The position numbers were made by a program, and so were the translations under genes. A stretch of DNA of 64,000 nt from the NCBI GenBank assembly GCA_029204225.1, contig CM055112.1, positions 45,534,632 through 45,598,631 on the forward strand, read 5' to 3'. The first letter of the stretch is position 1. Every line of letters begins with the position of its first letter. The notes beneath the pieces were generated by a model, which worked only from the letters and a program-made list of their open reading frames with translations, made no database searches and was not told the origin of the DNA. This stretch comes from Diphasiastrum complanatum (taxonomy: Eukaryota > Streptophyta > Lycopodiopsida > Lycopodiales > Lycopodiaceae). This document shows positions 36,552-47,560 of this stretch, piece after piece.

Positions 36552-39500
36552 ATGGCTTCCAATGGTGGGATCATGCTAGAGTCTAGTGAAAGGTTGAGTT
36601 CATCAAACTACTCTACTTGGAAAGTGAGGATGGAGTCCTTACTTGAGTTGAATGAACTCATGGACATAGTTGCAGAAATTGAAGAGAGACCTCTCACACT
36701 TCAAGAGCAACAAAGGTTTGATAAGAAGGCCAAAAGGGCTCTTCATATCATTAAAATGAATGTTACAAATGAACTTCTCAAGGAAGTTGGAAAGTGTCAA
36801 AGTGCAAGTGAGGCATGGAATGCCTTAAAGAAGCTCTTTGAATCAAAGTCCACATCTAGGGTATTGACCCTAAGGAGACAAATATTTTCTAGTAGACAAA
36901 GAGAGGGTGAAAGTGCTCATGCATTTATCTTGAGAGTTAAGTCCCTAAGTGATGATTTAGCATGCATTGATGAGAACATAAAAGATGGTGAAATAGTCCA
37001 AGTTATGTTGAATGGTTTGCTAAATGAACATGCTAACCTTGTGCAAAGTTTTGCCATTCAAAGAGTCTTGCCAAGTGTGGTTGACTTGCAAGAAATCTTA
37101 TTGGCTGAAGAACATAGGTTGCAATCAAAGCTTGATGGTGCATCCTTGCAAGGTGGAGGTGAAGAGGCTTTCTTCACAAAAGGCAAATTCAAGGGCAAAG
37201 GTAAAGGCAAAGGGAAATGGTCCAAAGGTGGTAACTTTGATCATGATGATCACTCTTCCTCTTCCTCTTCTACTAAGAACAATAAGTCAAAGTTCAAGTG
37301 CTTTTATTGTGGGATAAAAGGTCATTTTGCAAATGAATGTTATAAGAAGAAAAGAGAGCAAGGAGAGAGGCAAGGAAATCTTACAATAGATGAGGAAGAA
37401 CATAACACATGTGAATCACTTGTTATGACTTCAAGTTTGTTAGCCAACATAGATGATAATGATCCTTGGTGGATTGATAGTGGAGCCTCATCTCACATGA
37501 CAAGACATAAGGAATACTTTACATCCTTATTGTCTTATGAGGGAGAAGGTAACATCATCTACACTGCAAATGATGGTCAATGTGACATCAAAGGCATAGG
37601 CACTATTCCTATTTCCCTTTCAACAAATAGGAAAGCAAATCTTGAAAATGTCTTGTACATTCCTTCAATCACTAAGAATTTGCTTAGTGTAAGTCAAATG
37701 ATTGACAAAGGACTTGATGTGGAGTTCATTGGAGATGCATGTTTGATAAGTAAATGTGGATCCTTGATTGCTCAAGGTAGGAGGCATGGTAAACTTTTCA
37801 AGCTTGATGCATGTGTGATCTCTAATCATGAAGGATGTATGGCTAGGGAGCAATTGACAAACCAAGAAGTTTGGCACAAGAGGTTGGGCCATCCCAACTT
37901 CAAATCTTTGGAGGTAATGGCAAAGAAAGAGCTTGTTCTTGGTCTCCCTAAAAGTCTTGTTGCAAACAATAGTGTTTGTGAACATTGTGCCTTGTCCAAA
38001 TCTCATAGACTTGCTTATTCTAGATCTACTTCTAGATCTAAAGAAGCTTTTCAACTTGTGCATTCTGATATTCATTCTTCTAGTACAACTAGCAATGGTG
38101 GGGCAAAGATGTATGCAACTTTCATTGATGACTTTAGTAGGTATACTTGGATCTATCTTCTTAAAAGTAAGGATGAAGTGTTTGCTGCATTTGTCAAGTT
38201 CAAGAATGAAATGGAAAACCAATTCAATACAAAGATCAAATGCTTAAGATCTGATAATGGAGGGGAATACACCTCAAATAGGTTCAAAGACTTTTGTATA
38301 GCACATGGGATTAAGAGGGAGATGTCTAGTCCTAGGACTCCACAACAGAATGGAGTGGCCGAGAGGAAGAATAGAACCCTTTGTGAATGTGCCAAGGCAA
38401 TGAGACTACATGCTAATCTTGCTAAGTCTTTTTGGGGGGAAGCTTTAGCATGTGCTAACTATCTATGTAATAGATGGACAAGTGCTTCCTTGGATGGTAA
38501 AACTCCTCATGAGGTTCTTTATGGTAGAAGGCCGAGTGTCAAGCATTGTAGGATCTTTGGATGTACATGTTTTGTCAATATCACACTTGATGATAGAACT
38601 AAAGAAGATCCTTCATCAAAGAAGGGTGTGTTTGTTGGCTATAGTGAAGTAAGCAAGGCTTACAAAGTGTACATTCCTTCTACAAAGAAAGTTGTCATAA
38701 GTAGGGATGTCATCTTTCATGAAGAGAATGTTTCCAATGTTGTTGATGTTGATGTTGATGTGCCTACTAATCATCATGATGTGCAAGATGTCTTGGATGA
38801 AGATGGAGATGCCACTCCAAAGCAAACTTCAAGGAAGACTCAAAGGCAAAGGGCTAAGCCATCAAGGCTAACCTATGATGAAAAAGGAAAGCAAGTGGTG
38901 GACAACTCTAACTTTGCTTTTCTTACCTCTTTTGATGAACCAACTTGTGTAGGTGAAGCAATTCAAAAGAAGGAATGGATCCAAGCCATGGATCATGAGC
39001 ATCAAGCACTCATCAAAAGCAACACATGGAGGTTGGTAAAGCTTCCAAAGGACAAGAAGGCAATTGGTTGTAAGTGGATCTTCAAGATCAAGACAAATCA
39101 AGATGGATCAATCAACAAGTACAAGGCAAGGTTGGTGGCAAAGGGGTATGCTCAAGAATATGGTATTGACTATGATGAGACCTTTGCACCCGTGGCAAAG
39201 ATGGTAACTATTCGAATCCTAATCTCTCTTGCAACTCTTTATGATTGGGATATGTGGCAAATGGATGTTACTAATGCCTTCTTGAATGGTGATCTTGAAG
39301 AAGATATTTACATGGAGCAACCCGAGGGCTATGTTTCACATGATGAGCCTAATCATGTGTGCTATCTCCAAAAGTGTTTGTATGGGCTAAAGCAAGCACC
39401 AAGGAGTTGGTATGCTAAGCTCAATTCCTTCTTACTTTCTCAAAACTTTGTTATGAGTGAGTATGATCATTCTCTCTACTTTAGATTGAATGAAAATGAT

Positions 39501-40505
39501 ATCACTTTACTTTTGATCTATGTTGATGACATTATCTTAAGTGGTGGTAACAATCTAGATATAGATGAAATCAAGATGGCACTCAAAAGAGAGTTTGAAA
39601 TTCAAGATCTTGGTAAACTTCATTATATCTTAGGAATAGAGATTATTAGAACTTCTAAATCTACATTCATATGTCAAGAAAAGTATGTTAACTCTATTCT
39701 AAAAAGGTTTCATATGGAAGATTGTAAAGTTGTTTCTACTCCTATGGAATCAAATGTAAAGCTAACTACAAGAAGTAATGAAAGATCCTTCAAGGACATT
39801 ACTCTCTATAGAAAGCTAATAGGATCTCTTATATGGTTAACCATCACAAGACCTGATCTAAGCTTTGTGGTTGGTAAACTAAGTCAATTTATGCAAGATC
39901 CTAGTGAGGCTCATTGGAAGCTAGGAAAGAGAGTACTTAGATACATCTCGGGATCTAGAGATTTTGGCATCTTGTATGGAGGTACTACACCTAACCTTTG
40001 TGGATTTTCAGATTCAGATTTTGCAGGTGATCAAATGGATAGGAATTCAACAAGTGCCTTTGCAATCTATCTTGGAGATGGAGTGGTCTCATGGCTATCA
40101 AAGAAGCAACCAACTATCTCTCTATCTTCCACCGAAGCCGAGTACAAGGCATTAACAACATGCACCAAGGAGATTCTTTGGATCAAGAGGATGTTATTGG
40201 ATCTTCACTTGCTGGAACCAGAGAAGACTCCAATCATACTTTGTGATAACCTTTCAGCCCAAAGCTTGGCAAGCAATCCTGTTTTTCATGCAAGGAGCAA
40301 GCACATTGAGATTGCTCACCATTTTGTGAGAGATCAAGTCATTGCCAAAGAGGTGGAGCTTCAACATGTCTCTTCAAAGGAGTGTGTGGCTGATATCTTC
40401 ACCAAACCATTGGGAAAGGACCTATATTTAATGCATAGATCTAATCTTGGAATGTACTCAAAGACTATGTTGAAACTAGCATCCAATGTTGAAGAGGGAG
40501 TGTGA
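36552..40505 (+). CDS. Copia-2 Gag-Pol polyprotein, 1317 aa
   Basis: Uninterrupted frame with every expected motif. The zinc knuckle C250-X2-C253-X4-H258-X4-C263 is complete. Protease DSGA is at D309. The integrase triad is D506, D568 and E604, with the same 61 and 35 spacings as Copia-1. RT YVDD is at D992/D993 and RNase H SDSDFAGD at D1154. It is clearly homologous to Copia-1 throughout but a different family: LTRs and leader do not match. The polyprotein's stop codon TGA (40503-40505) lies inside the 3' LTR, formed by the LTR's first bases. With near-identical LTRs and an intact frame this is the best candidate for an active element in the window. Confidence 0.95.
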   Translation: MASNGGIMLESSERLSSSNYSTWKVRMESLLELNELMDIVAEIEERPLTLQEQQRFDKKAKRALHIIKMNVTNELLKEVGKCQSASEAWNALKKLFESKSTSRVLTLRRQIFSSRQREGESAHAFILRVKSLSDDLACIDENIKDGEIVQVMLNGLLNEHANLVQSFAIQRVLPSVVDLQEILLAEEHRLQSKLDGASLQGGGEEAFFTKGKFKGKGKGKGKWSKGGNFDHDDHSSSSSSTKNNKSKFKCFYCGIKGHFANECYKKKREQGERQGNLTIDEEEHNTCESLVMTSSLLANIDDNDPWWIDSGASSHMTRHKEYFTSLLSYEGEGNIIYTANDGQCDIKGIGTIPISLSTNRKANLENVLYIPSITKNLLSVSQMIDKGLDVEFIGDACLISKCGSLIAQGRRHGKLFKLDACVISNHEGCMAREQLTNQEVWHKRLGHPNFKSLEVMAKKELVLGLPKSLVANNSVCEHCALSKSHRLAYSRSTSRSKEAFQLVHSDIHSSSTTSNGGAKMYATFIDDFSRYTWIYLLKSKDEVFAAFVKFKNEMENQFNTKIKCLRSDNGGEYTSNRFKDFCIAHGIKREMSSPRTPQQNGVAERKNRTLCECAKAMRLHANLAKSFWGEALACANYLCNRWTSASLDGKTPHEVLYGRRPSVKHCRIFGCTCFVNITLDDRTKEDPSSKKGVFVGYSEVSKAYKVYIPSTKKVVISRDVIFHEENVSNVVDVDVDVPTNHHDVQDVLDEDGDATPKQTSRKTQRQRAKPSRLTYDEKGKQVVDNSNFAFLTSFDEPTCVGEAIQKKEWIQAMDHEHQALIKSNTWRLVKLPKDKKAIGCKWIFKIKTNQDGSINKYKARLVAKGYAQEYGIDYDETFAPVAKMVTIRILISLATLYDWDMWQMDVTNAFLNGDLEEDIYMEQPEGYVSHDEPNHVCYLQKCLYGLKQAPRSWYAKLNSFLLSQNFVMSEYDHSLYFRLNENDITLLLIYVDDIILSGGNNLDIDEIKMALKREFEIQDLGKLHYILGIEIIRTSKSTFICQEKYVNSILKRFHMEDCKVVSTPMESNVKLTTRSNERSFKDITLYRKLIGSLIWLTITRPDLSFVVGKLSQFMQDPSEAHWKLGKRVLRYISGSRDFGILYGGTTPNLCGFSDSDFAGDQMDRNSTSAFAIYLGDGVVSWLSKKQPTISLSSTEAEYKALTTCTKEILWIKRMLLDLHLLEPEKTPIILCDNLSAQSLASNPVFHARSKHIEIAHHFVRDQVIAKEVELQHVSSKECVADIFTKPLGKDLYLMHRSNLGMYSKTMLKLASNVEEGV
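40491..40500 (+). promoter_or_regulatory. Copia-2 polypurine tract
   Basis: GAAGAGGGAG abuts the 3' LTR and also encodes the last residues of Gag-Pol. The same tract and overlap occur at 58542-58551. Confidence 0.8.
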
Positions 40506-41156
40506 AAATTGTCAACATTTCCTAGCTAGTTTGAGGCCTAAATTGGCTAAAATTGTAAATAGTTTTGGTTCTGGAGTTTCACACGTGTGAACCAGGCCAC
40601 AATGTTTTTATTTACTGTATTTTTTCAGTATGATGAAGTGTCAAACTTCATACCCTTCAAAATGAGACCATTTTGATGTATTTTGGTCATATAAGCCATT
40701 TTTAGCTATTTTTCCTATATAGGGAATATCTAGGGTCAAGTACCTTCTAGAGAGAGGAGAGAGAGTCATCTTCCTCATCCATAAATAGTAGGGAAGTCGT
40801 GGAGAACAGGTTGGAGAAACCTTTTGTATGCTTCATTGAGATCAATAGATCATTGTCATTGTTTCTTCCTCCATTGAGAGCATTGTTGTGTGTATTGTCT
40901 TCAAGCTATTGTGTATGATCTTAGGTGCTTTCCAAAAGTGGTAGGCTGATGTATTATGGACTGTATAATGCTATTTTGGGCCGCACTTGATGTTTATGGA
41001 AGTTTCCATTTGTGATAAATGCTTTTTGATCAAGTTCTTTGCATTCTAGGTAGCATAGAATGTGTTGCCCAATTCCTAGCTTATGTAGTTTGGAGTGCAA
41101 GCATTCAAGCCAATGATCTTGGAGTTTAGATCCACTTAGGATCTGTATTTTTCACA
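40501..41156 (+). repeat. Copia-2 3' LTR
   Basis: Matches the 5' LTR except for one substitution and one single-base indel seen by eye. CACACGTGTG is retained at 40580-40589. Confidence 0.95.
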
Positions 41157-42900
41157 GAATAGACAAACCAAGAGAAGCCAGCTGCTCAGAGAAATGATGA
41201 AATGCGAGGAGCACCATAGGAGCGGGACCAACAATATGAGTGTCATCAGCAACCGAAGGAAATAAGCAGGAGGGAAAGGCCTCTACAGAAGCTCAAAGTG
41301 CACGAAAATGAGCCAAAGCAAAAAGAGGACCAGCCAAAGGATCACCTTGACGAGTACCTACTGCAGACTGGATAGTGGGAAGATCCCGAGAGCGCACATG
41401 GTGACTATAAAAGAGAGGAGTCTCAGTAGCATAGAACAACTGCACAAATGGGATAAGTTGAGCCAACTCACCACCAGCCGCGCGCAGCTCCTGAAAGATC
41501 GCAGCACTAGAAACAGAGTTAGAAGCATTGGAAACATCCACTAGGAGAACAACCCAATTAGGATGGAGATCAAGGGTTGTACGCAAACCATGCTTCACAG
41601 CCGCCAGGAGTAGAGATGCCAAACTGATGAGGAGAGAGAAAAGAGACAAAAAATAGTTGAAACTGAAAACAGATAGAACGACTAACAAGATAGAGGAGGA
41701 CTTCGCCAATAGCGATGGGATGGACGCCACCTGAGGCTTTGGACATGGCGATCAAATGAGAGGCAGACAAAAGACGAGCGACAAAAGAAGGAATGTGACC
41801 AGAGGCGATAAAAGAGCAGACCTAAAAGAGTTGAACAAAGCCACTAGCAAAGTCCTCAGGTGGAAAGCAATCACGAAGGTGTTCATAGACCAAACTGGAG
41901 GGACCACGATGGAAGGCACAAGAGAAAGAATCACGATCAAGCACCAAGTCAACATCAGACACAAAGTCCTCCACAAACAAGGGAAGAATGCCTTCAGAAG
42001 CAAGATGCAGAGCTTGGAGAGCAGAAACAATATTAGCAGAAGAGGGAGCGGGTGTGAGAGAAGCTAAAGCTCGAGTTGCATGAGAATACTCACCAACTTG
42101 CCCAAGATGTAGGGTGCGACGAAGGCGACGGTGGAGAGGTGGGGCACCTTGAGGATGAGAGTCCTGCGAGTTGCGAGCAACAAGTGCCTGACAGCGTGCA
42201 AAGTGTTCATCATGAAGCATTTCCCAGTCTCCCGATAGAAAGCGACGAAGACGAGCATGAGTTTCTCTATGACCAACATCCCCACCCCTCAGAGGAAGCA
42301 CTAGACACCAAAGGGGAAAAAGAAGAAATAGATGCCAAGCCGCAATGTCGAAGGGGTCAATAGCCAAGCGATCAAGAGGAAGGCGCATAACAACTTGAGT
42401 TTCTTGACGGAGAGCGAGGGGAATATGAAAGTAGATCCTTGGACGAGGGAAGCCCAAGTGAAAAGCTCCGAGGACGTCAAGGGAAGAAATCCAAGACCAA
42501 GCTGAAGCAGAGGGCGAATGGGGTGCAGAAAGAGGAGGGCGATCTTGAGACGACTAAAGCAGCGCAGGACAAGAATGCTGGTGACGGGTAAGACCTCCCC
42601 TAGGAGAGAAGAAACGACCACAAGCATGGCAAGGAACCCGTTCAGGGGGTTGAGAAGGCAATGCAACAAGGGTCAAAGGAGGCTCACAACCAAGCGAGGG
42701 AGAAACAATGCCATGGAAAGAGGTGGACGAAGGAGGAACATAGGGTGTTGTGGCAAGCGAGGAACCCAACACAGCTTGACGTGAATGAGGAGGGGAGTCA
42801 GGAGGGGGAGATACAGTTGAAGCAGGTCGTTTGAGACTGAGAGGACGAAGCAGGGAGATGTCCGAAGCCATGAGAACAACTGTACAAAGGGAACCCTGCG
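41157..42900 (-). mobile_element. REL-type non-LTR retrotransposon, N-terminal half
   Basis: Minus strand. The open frame from ATG 42871 is Pro/Ser-rich and contains a zinc-finger-like CHACGRFFSPRGGLTRHQHSC near 42630-42570, as R2-type elements carry near their N-terminus. RT follows: GGVHPIAIGEVL near 41730, WVVLLVDVSNASNSV near 41550-41510, GTRQGDPLAGPLFALA near 41360-41310 and the catalytic VADDTHIVGP near 41250-41222. The ORF is broken by frameshifts, for example between 41730 and 41570. It continues at 34724 on the far side of Copia-2. Confidence 0.75.
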
Positions 42901-44045
42901 ATGGACCATCTCACCAATTGAATCGAAATCTTATATATATATATTTTTGATTTTTCTTCACACGGAATGTCGTTAACCTCGATGGAGCCGTCGGCCGTTG
43001 TAAACCTTTTGCAATAGATTCCGGAGAACTTGCCCAAACAAAAGCGCCCACCAAAACTCTACAAACCTCTGCTCTCTGCTACAAAGCTTCGCTCACTGAG
43101 AGCTGAACTAATCACTGGTGTAGCAAAACACTGATCGCTAGTCTGGCAACCAACTGAACGCTTGGTAGCATGTGCTTGAATGTAATCTGTTGCGCACTGC
43201 TACTCTACTGCTATAACCTCAGAACTTGTTCACTTCTACCTCGCTAGAACTGCTGATGGTGCGCTTGTTTACAACCTGCAAACATGCCTAATTACTTCTT
43301 GGAAGCGGTCGTACTTTTCAATGGCTATGATATTTCCCTGAAACTTTACCACAACCAGAAGAACTGCAAAATCACATGTGCATTCCTACTGCCTCAAGAT
43401 AGGAAAGCAGCAGAAATTCAGACTGGATGACTTGTTGGCTGCCCAAAAAACACTGGAAAACACTCTGATATGGCTGCAGCGAGTCACGATTTCCTGCCCA
43501 TTCTCTTCGCTGCTCCTACTGAACCTATCCCAGAGCAAAAATTTGCCTCAGATCACCATAATCGCACCTCACTACCTCAGATCCTTTCCAGTTAGCGGAA
43601 AGATCTGATTGCTACTTGCTTTTACTAAATAGGCTCTCTCTCCTTCCAACTATACCCTGCTTTTTGCATAGTTCCTATCCATGATCAATGGAAGCTAAAG
43701 ATTTTCACTAGAATTCTACCTTTAACACCTTCTACCATGAAAATTTTGAATTCCTGCCAGGTGGCGAACTCCTACGTTGTCACATAAAATATGAACGAGA
43801 GAGAGCGAGTGTCAAATTTTCAAATTCACGTCCTATCGTAAGAAGCTTGCATTTTTCTTCCAAGTTTCTGGGCTACTTTTTAATTCTTAATGATTGATTC
43901 TCAGACCTTAGAATTTCAGGTGTAAAACACTAGCCATGGGTATAACGCCAGGCATGCTGATCTTGCTACAAGGTTCCTACACCAATTCAGAGAGGCCCGA
44001 AGTAGAGAGACGATTCAATTCGAGGTGACTCGAACATGTCCTTTA
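42901..44045. other. Possible 5' leader of the REL element, then unassigned DNA
   Basis: Moderately GC-rich sequence upstream of the REL start. No motif or protein recognised. The element's 5' boundary was not found. Confidence 0.3.
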
Positions 44046-44047
44046 AG

Positions 44048-45061
44048 TATTAGATAACGGGCCAGCATGGCCCGTTATGGAAAATTGCAGGGGCCAGGGT
44101 GAGCCCGGAGCCTGTGGTGTAAATTTTTGTTATGGTCAGCTGCTATAGTTTATCAACCAAAAACATGATGCTTAATATGCCATAATCTGTCTTACTATTT
44201 TTAATAAGGCAGCTTTGAAGGGCATAAATTCTCAAAATTTCAAAATGAAAGGTAGCGTTTTGCGAGAGAGGATCGTGAATGTAAAAGTCATCTTTTATGC
44301 AAAACCAAGCCAATAAAAGTCATCTTTTGCCTGCCTGCCTCCTTAGCATCTGCGTCGAAAATTAGCACCGCAGGTTCTGTTGTCCTCGTTGGATTTCCCG
44401 ATGCAGCTTGTGGATACATCATGATCCAGCAAAGCATTGTATCATCTGGTGAAAGAACTTGTAAAATGATTTTTTGAATCTGCGCTCTGATCTCCAACAC
44501 TACCAAATTCAGAAGACAAGAGAATGTTCGCAATAAAATGATTCTTTGAATATGCCCTCTGATCTCCAACATTGTGATTAGTTGCTTTTGGGATTGTGAT
44601 TAGTTCCATTTCCAAACAAGATTTACAGACATTGCGGTACTCGTTTTGGTAGTCTGCGCACATTCTCGTTTTGGTAATCTGCTCATTTTCTCAACACATT
44701 CTCGTTTTGGTAATGCGCTCATTTTCTCAACAAGACCTGCACTGCTCGTTTTGGTAATCGCTGCTCGTTTTGGTAATCTGTGCACATTCTCGTCTTCTGA
44801 ATTTGGTTTTTGGTAATCTACGCACATTCGATTGTCTTCTGAATTTGGTTTTTGGTAGTTGTGAATCATCGTGACTGAAGGCGAGCATGGTTCATGGTGA
44901 GAGATGGAGGCAGCAACTGACCATAACGTCAATTAACGGGCCTAAACGGCCCGTCATGAAAAATCAAGGGCTCGCCCTCCGAGGCACGCCCTTGCAATTT
45001 GTCGTAACGGGGCCTTCAGGCCCATTATCTAATACATAACGGGCCATGCTGGCCCGTTACC
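44048..45061. mobile_element. Non-autonomous inverted-repeat element with GGGCC-N5-GGCCC palindromes
   Basis: The left end (ATTAGATAACGGGCC near 44049) and the right end (GGCCCATTATCTAAT, 45019-45033) are inverted relatives. Four palindromes of one design are present: CGGGCCAGCATGGCCCG at 44058-44074, CGGGCCTAAACGGCCCG at 44937-44953, CGGGGCCTTCAGGCCCA near 45008 and CGGGCCATGCTGGCCCG at 45040-45056. No transposase inside. A MITE-like or foldback DNA element is the simplest reading. Confidence 0.55.
44637..44860. repeat. CTCGTTTTGGTAATC short repeat cluster
   Basis: The word CTCGTTTTGGTA(A/G)T recurs at least five times (near 44639, 44665, 44701, 44744 and 44764), followed by related GGTTTTTGGTA words near 44805 and 44848. 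Two looser repeats CTCTGATCTCCAACA lie at about 44485 and 44560. All are inside the inverted-repeat element. Confidence 0.7.
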
Positions 45062-45199
45062 TGACGTTATTAGGAGGGCTAGTACGGTATACAATTAAAC
45101 CATATTTATGTGTATACGATGCCGCCGATGCAATGCACCTTCTCTTGACCCTCGCGCTGTGGCCATATTTGTGTGTTTTTCTCATCTCGTCTTGTCCTG

Positions 45200-47560
45200 C
45201 TGTTCATCTCATTCGTCTATGAATGGACGACGACAAGCAGAGGGAAGGGCTATGGAGGAGAGTGTCTGCATTGTGGGTTCTCGGTGTTCTAGATGTAGGC
45301 AATTCGGCAGCCATTTCGTCGTCTGAGTCGTCACTCTCAAGTGGTAAGTGAACATTTTGATCCAAGTGTTCATCATCTACTCCCTCTATCGATCTCTAAC
45401 AATCTTGATTTGATTGGTCTCTGGCATCTACAGCTTGTAGTATGATGAGTGTACATCATAGCCAACAAGGAATCCTTGTTCGACTTTATCATCCAGCTTC
45501 TTCCACTTCTTATATGGTATGTGTACATATGCTACACATCCGAATATGAGAATATGAGCTACACTCGGCTTGTTCTTCCACCATACTTCGTGTGGGGTGG
45601 TATTTGGAATACCAGATATGCCTATTCAGTTTTGCAAGTAGTTGGCTATGGCTACTGCTTCAGTCCATAATATTTTTGATGTTTTAGAGTAAGCCATCAT
45701 GGATCTTGCAGCTTCCATGAGTGTGCAGTTCCTTCTTTCGGCCACACTGTTGTGTCACACTATTGTGTTGCGGTGTGTAAGCTTTGGTCTTCATGTGTAA
45801 GATTCTGCGCTCACTGTAGAACTCAACAAAACGGTTGGAGATGTATTCTCCACCTTTGTCAGTTCTTATCTGCTTCACCTTCTTCTCGGTCCATTTCTCA
45901 GCCCAGTTTACAAACTCTATAGTCTTGTCAAGTTTGTTTTGAATAAAGTATACAGCAGCAAACTTGCTAAAGTTCTCAATGAATGTGATGTAGTATTTTG
46001 AACCTCCAAGTGAGATTAGGTCAAAAGGTCCACATATGTCAAAATGTATCATCTCGAAGAGCTCTGTTGTCTTGAATGAGTCTCTTGTGAAGGGCGTTCT
46101 CGACATCTTGCCTTTGTTACATGCTTCACATGACTTACAGACTATTTGCATCATTTATGATCACACCAATAAATACTCCATTTTGACTAGCCTTGTATAG
46201 AGCCATCGTATTTGTATGACATAGCCTTTTGTGCCATAAGATGTCAGTGGACTCGTGAATCTGGTGTGTTTTCTTAGTTGGAACTCGTATCTTCAAATGT
46301 TACATATTGCCTTTGTGCTTTCCTCGTGTGATGATGTGAGTAAGTTCCACTTTAGTTACTTCACATGAGTCATCTGCAAAGGTAACCAACTTTGTGACAA
46401 GTAATAGATCCTTTTCGAGTGTTGGGATGTATAGCACGTCGTCAAGCTTCCTATCTTTGTCGTTGGCATACAACCATAGTTATCCTGTTCCACTTACTTA
46501 GTGCCTCGATCCATCTCCCCAAGATAATCTGGAGGAATCCTTCTTGCAGTAATTAGCAATCATGAGCTTGGTGGTCACGAAATGTGACGTAGCATTGGAG
46601 GCAAGAATGACTTCTTGTACATCCATTTGAGATGTGGTGCACAGTTTGGTGCATAGATAAGTGAATTGATTGTTTGTCGCTCTCTCCTCGACCATCTTCG
46701 AGGACTCTGGCTCCTCTACATACGATGAGCTATTGGAGAGATCCTTCCTGCTTGTCTTCTTGTTTCTTGGGTTCTGAAGGCAGTCTACTATTGCATGTCC
46801 CTTCTTATGACAGTGTACACATTGAATGTTTGGATTTAACCAACATGTGTCAATGGTATGTCCGTCTCATCTGCATCTAACACATAACTTCTTGTTACCA
46901 CCTTGCGATTTATGCTTGGTAGGTGCTTTTGATCTTCTTTCTTTGTCTGCATCCTTCAAGTGATTGTGGTCGGATGTTCGAGACGACTCTCTCTCTCTCT
47001 TAGTGTTAGGATTCTTCTGGCACTGATCTTTGTTGCCATATAGAGCTTGATCAGACTCTTGTCTCTGTTATCGTAGTGCTCTCTTTTTTCTACCTCCTCT
47101 GTGATCTAGGCTACTACCTTCTCAAGAGTCATAGCAGGATCCTTTGCTAACAAAGTGCATGGTGTCGTCTGGAACGATCTTGGTAGTGCGCACAATAGAT
47201 ACATCAGTTGCTTCTCTTGTGAGACTGCATGCTCCGTGCCGGCATTGTGCAAAGAAAGAAAGAGGTTCTTCATCTTTCTAATGAATGTTGTGAGATATTT
47301 ACCATCCCAGCGTAGGTATGTGAGTTGATCTTCCAAATGCATGATTTGGTTTCGAATCTTGCTATCAACGTAGCCCATAGTCCTTGTGCATTTCTGATTG
47401 ATGAAAGATTGAGCATGATGTTGTCTTCGATGGAAGAGAAGATGATGGCCACTACCTTACCATTTTTCTCGTTCCATTCATGAAGCTCCTTGCCAGTGTT
47501 TACTGGATTTTCTTCAGTCCCATCCACCCAGGGCCAAAGTGCTTCGCCTCTGCTCTGTGT
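45200..47560 (-). pseudogene. Decayed Ty1/copia element, Gag to integrase
   Basis: Minus strand. Gag: ALWPWVDGTEENPVNTGKEL near 47545-47485, then LTYLRWDGKYLTTFIRKMKN. The zinc knuckle CVHCHKKGHAIVDC near 46815-46775 is complete. The protease motif is decayed (ILASNATSHF where ILDSGATSHF is expected). Integrase: CEACNKGK, HFDICGP and RTDKGGEY near 46140-45850, with the final Glu region lost. The C-terminal integrase part PHEVWWKNKPSVAHILIFGC (near 45600) leads into an acidic stretch ending near 45200. RT and RNase H are absent, as is the N-terminus of Gag. Same lineage as the gag remnant at 60.85-61.69 kb. Confidence 0.8.

Larger units (their letters stand above)
34725..41156 (+). mobile_element. 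Copia-2: intact, very young Ty1/copia element
   Basis: Complete element of 6432 bp with LTRs of 655 and 656 bp that differ, by eye, at two positions (GTAGATAG versus GTAAATAG, and one extra C in GTTGCCCAATT). It sits inside the REL element. Flanks are GAATT on the left and GAATA on the right, a five-base target duplication with one mismatch. The REL reading continues across the two flanks, which independently marks the insertion point. Confidence 0.95.

Noticed and set aside
45108-45326. 72-codon plus-strand frame
   Set aside because: Opposite the acidic linker of the decayed copia integrase read on the minus strand; no independent support.
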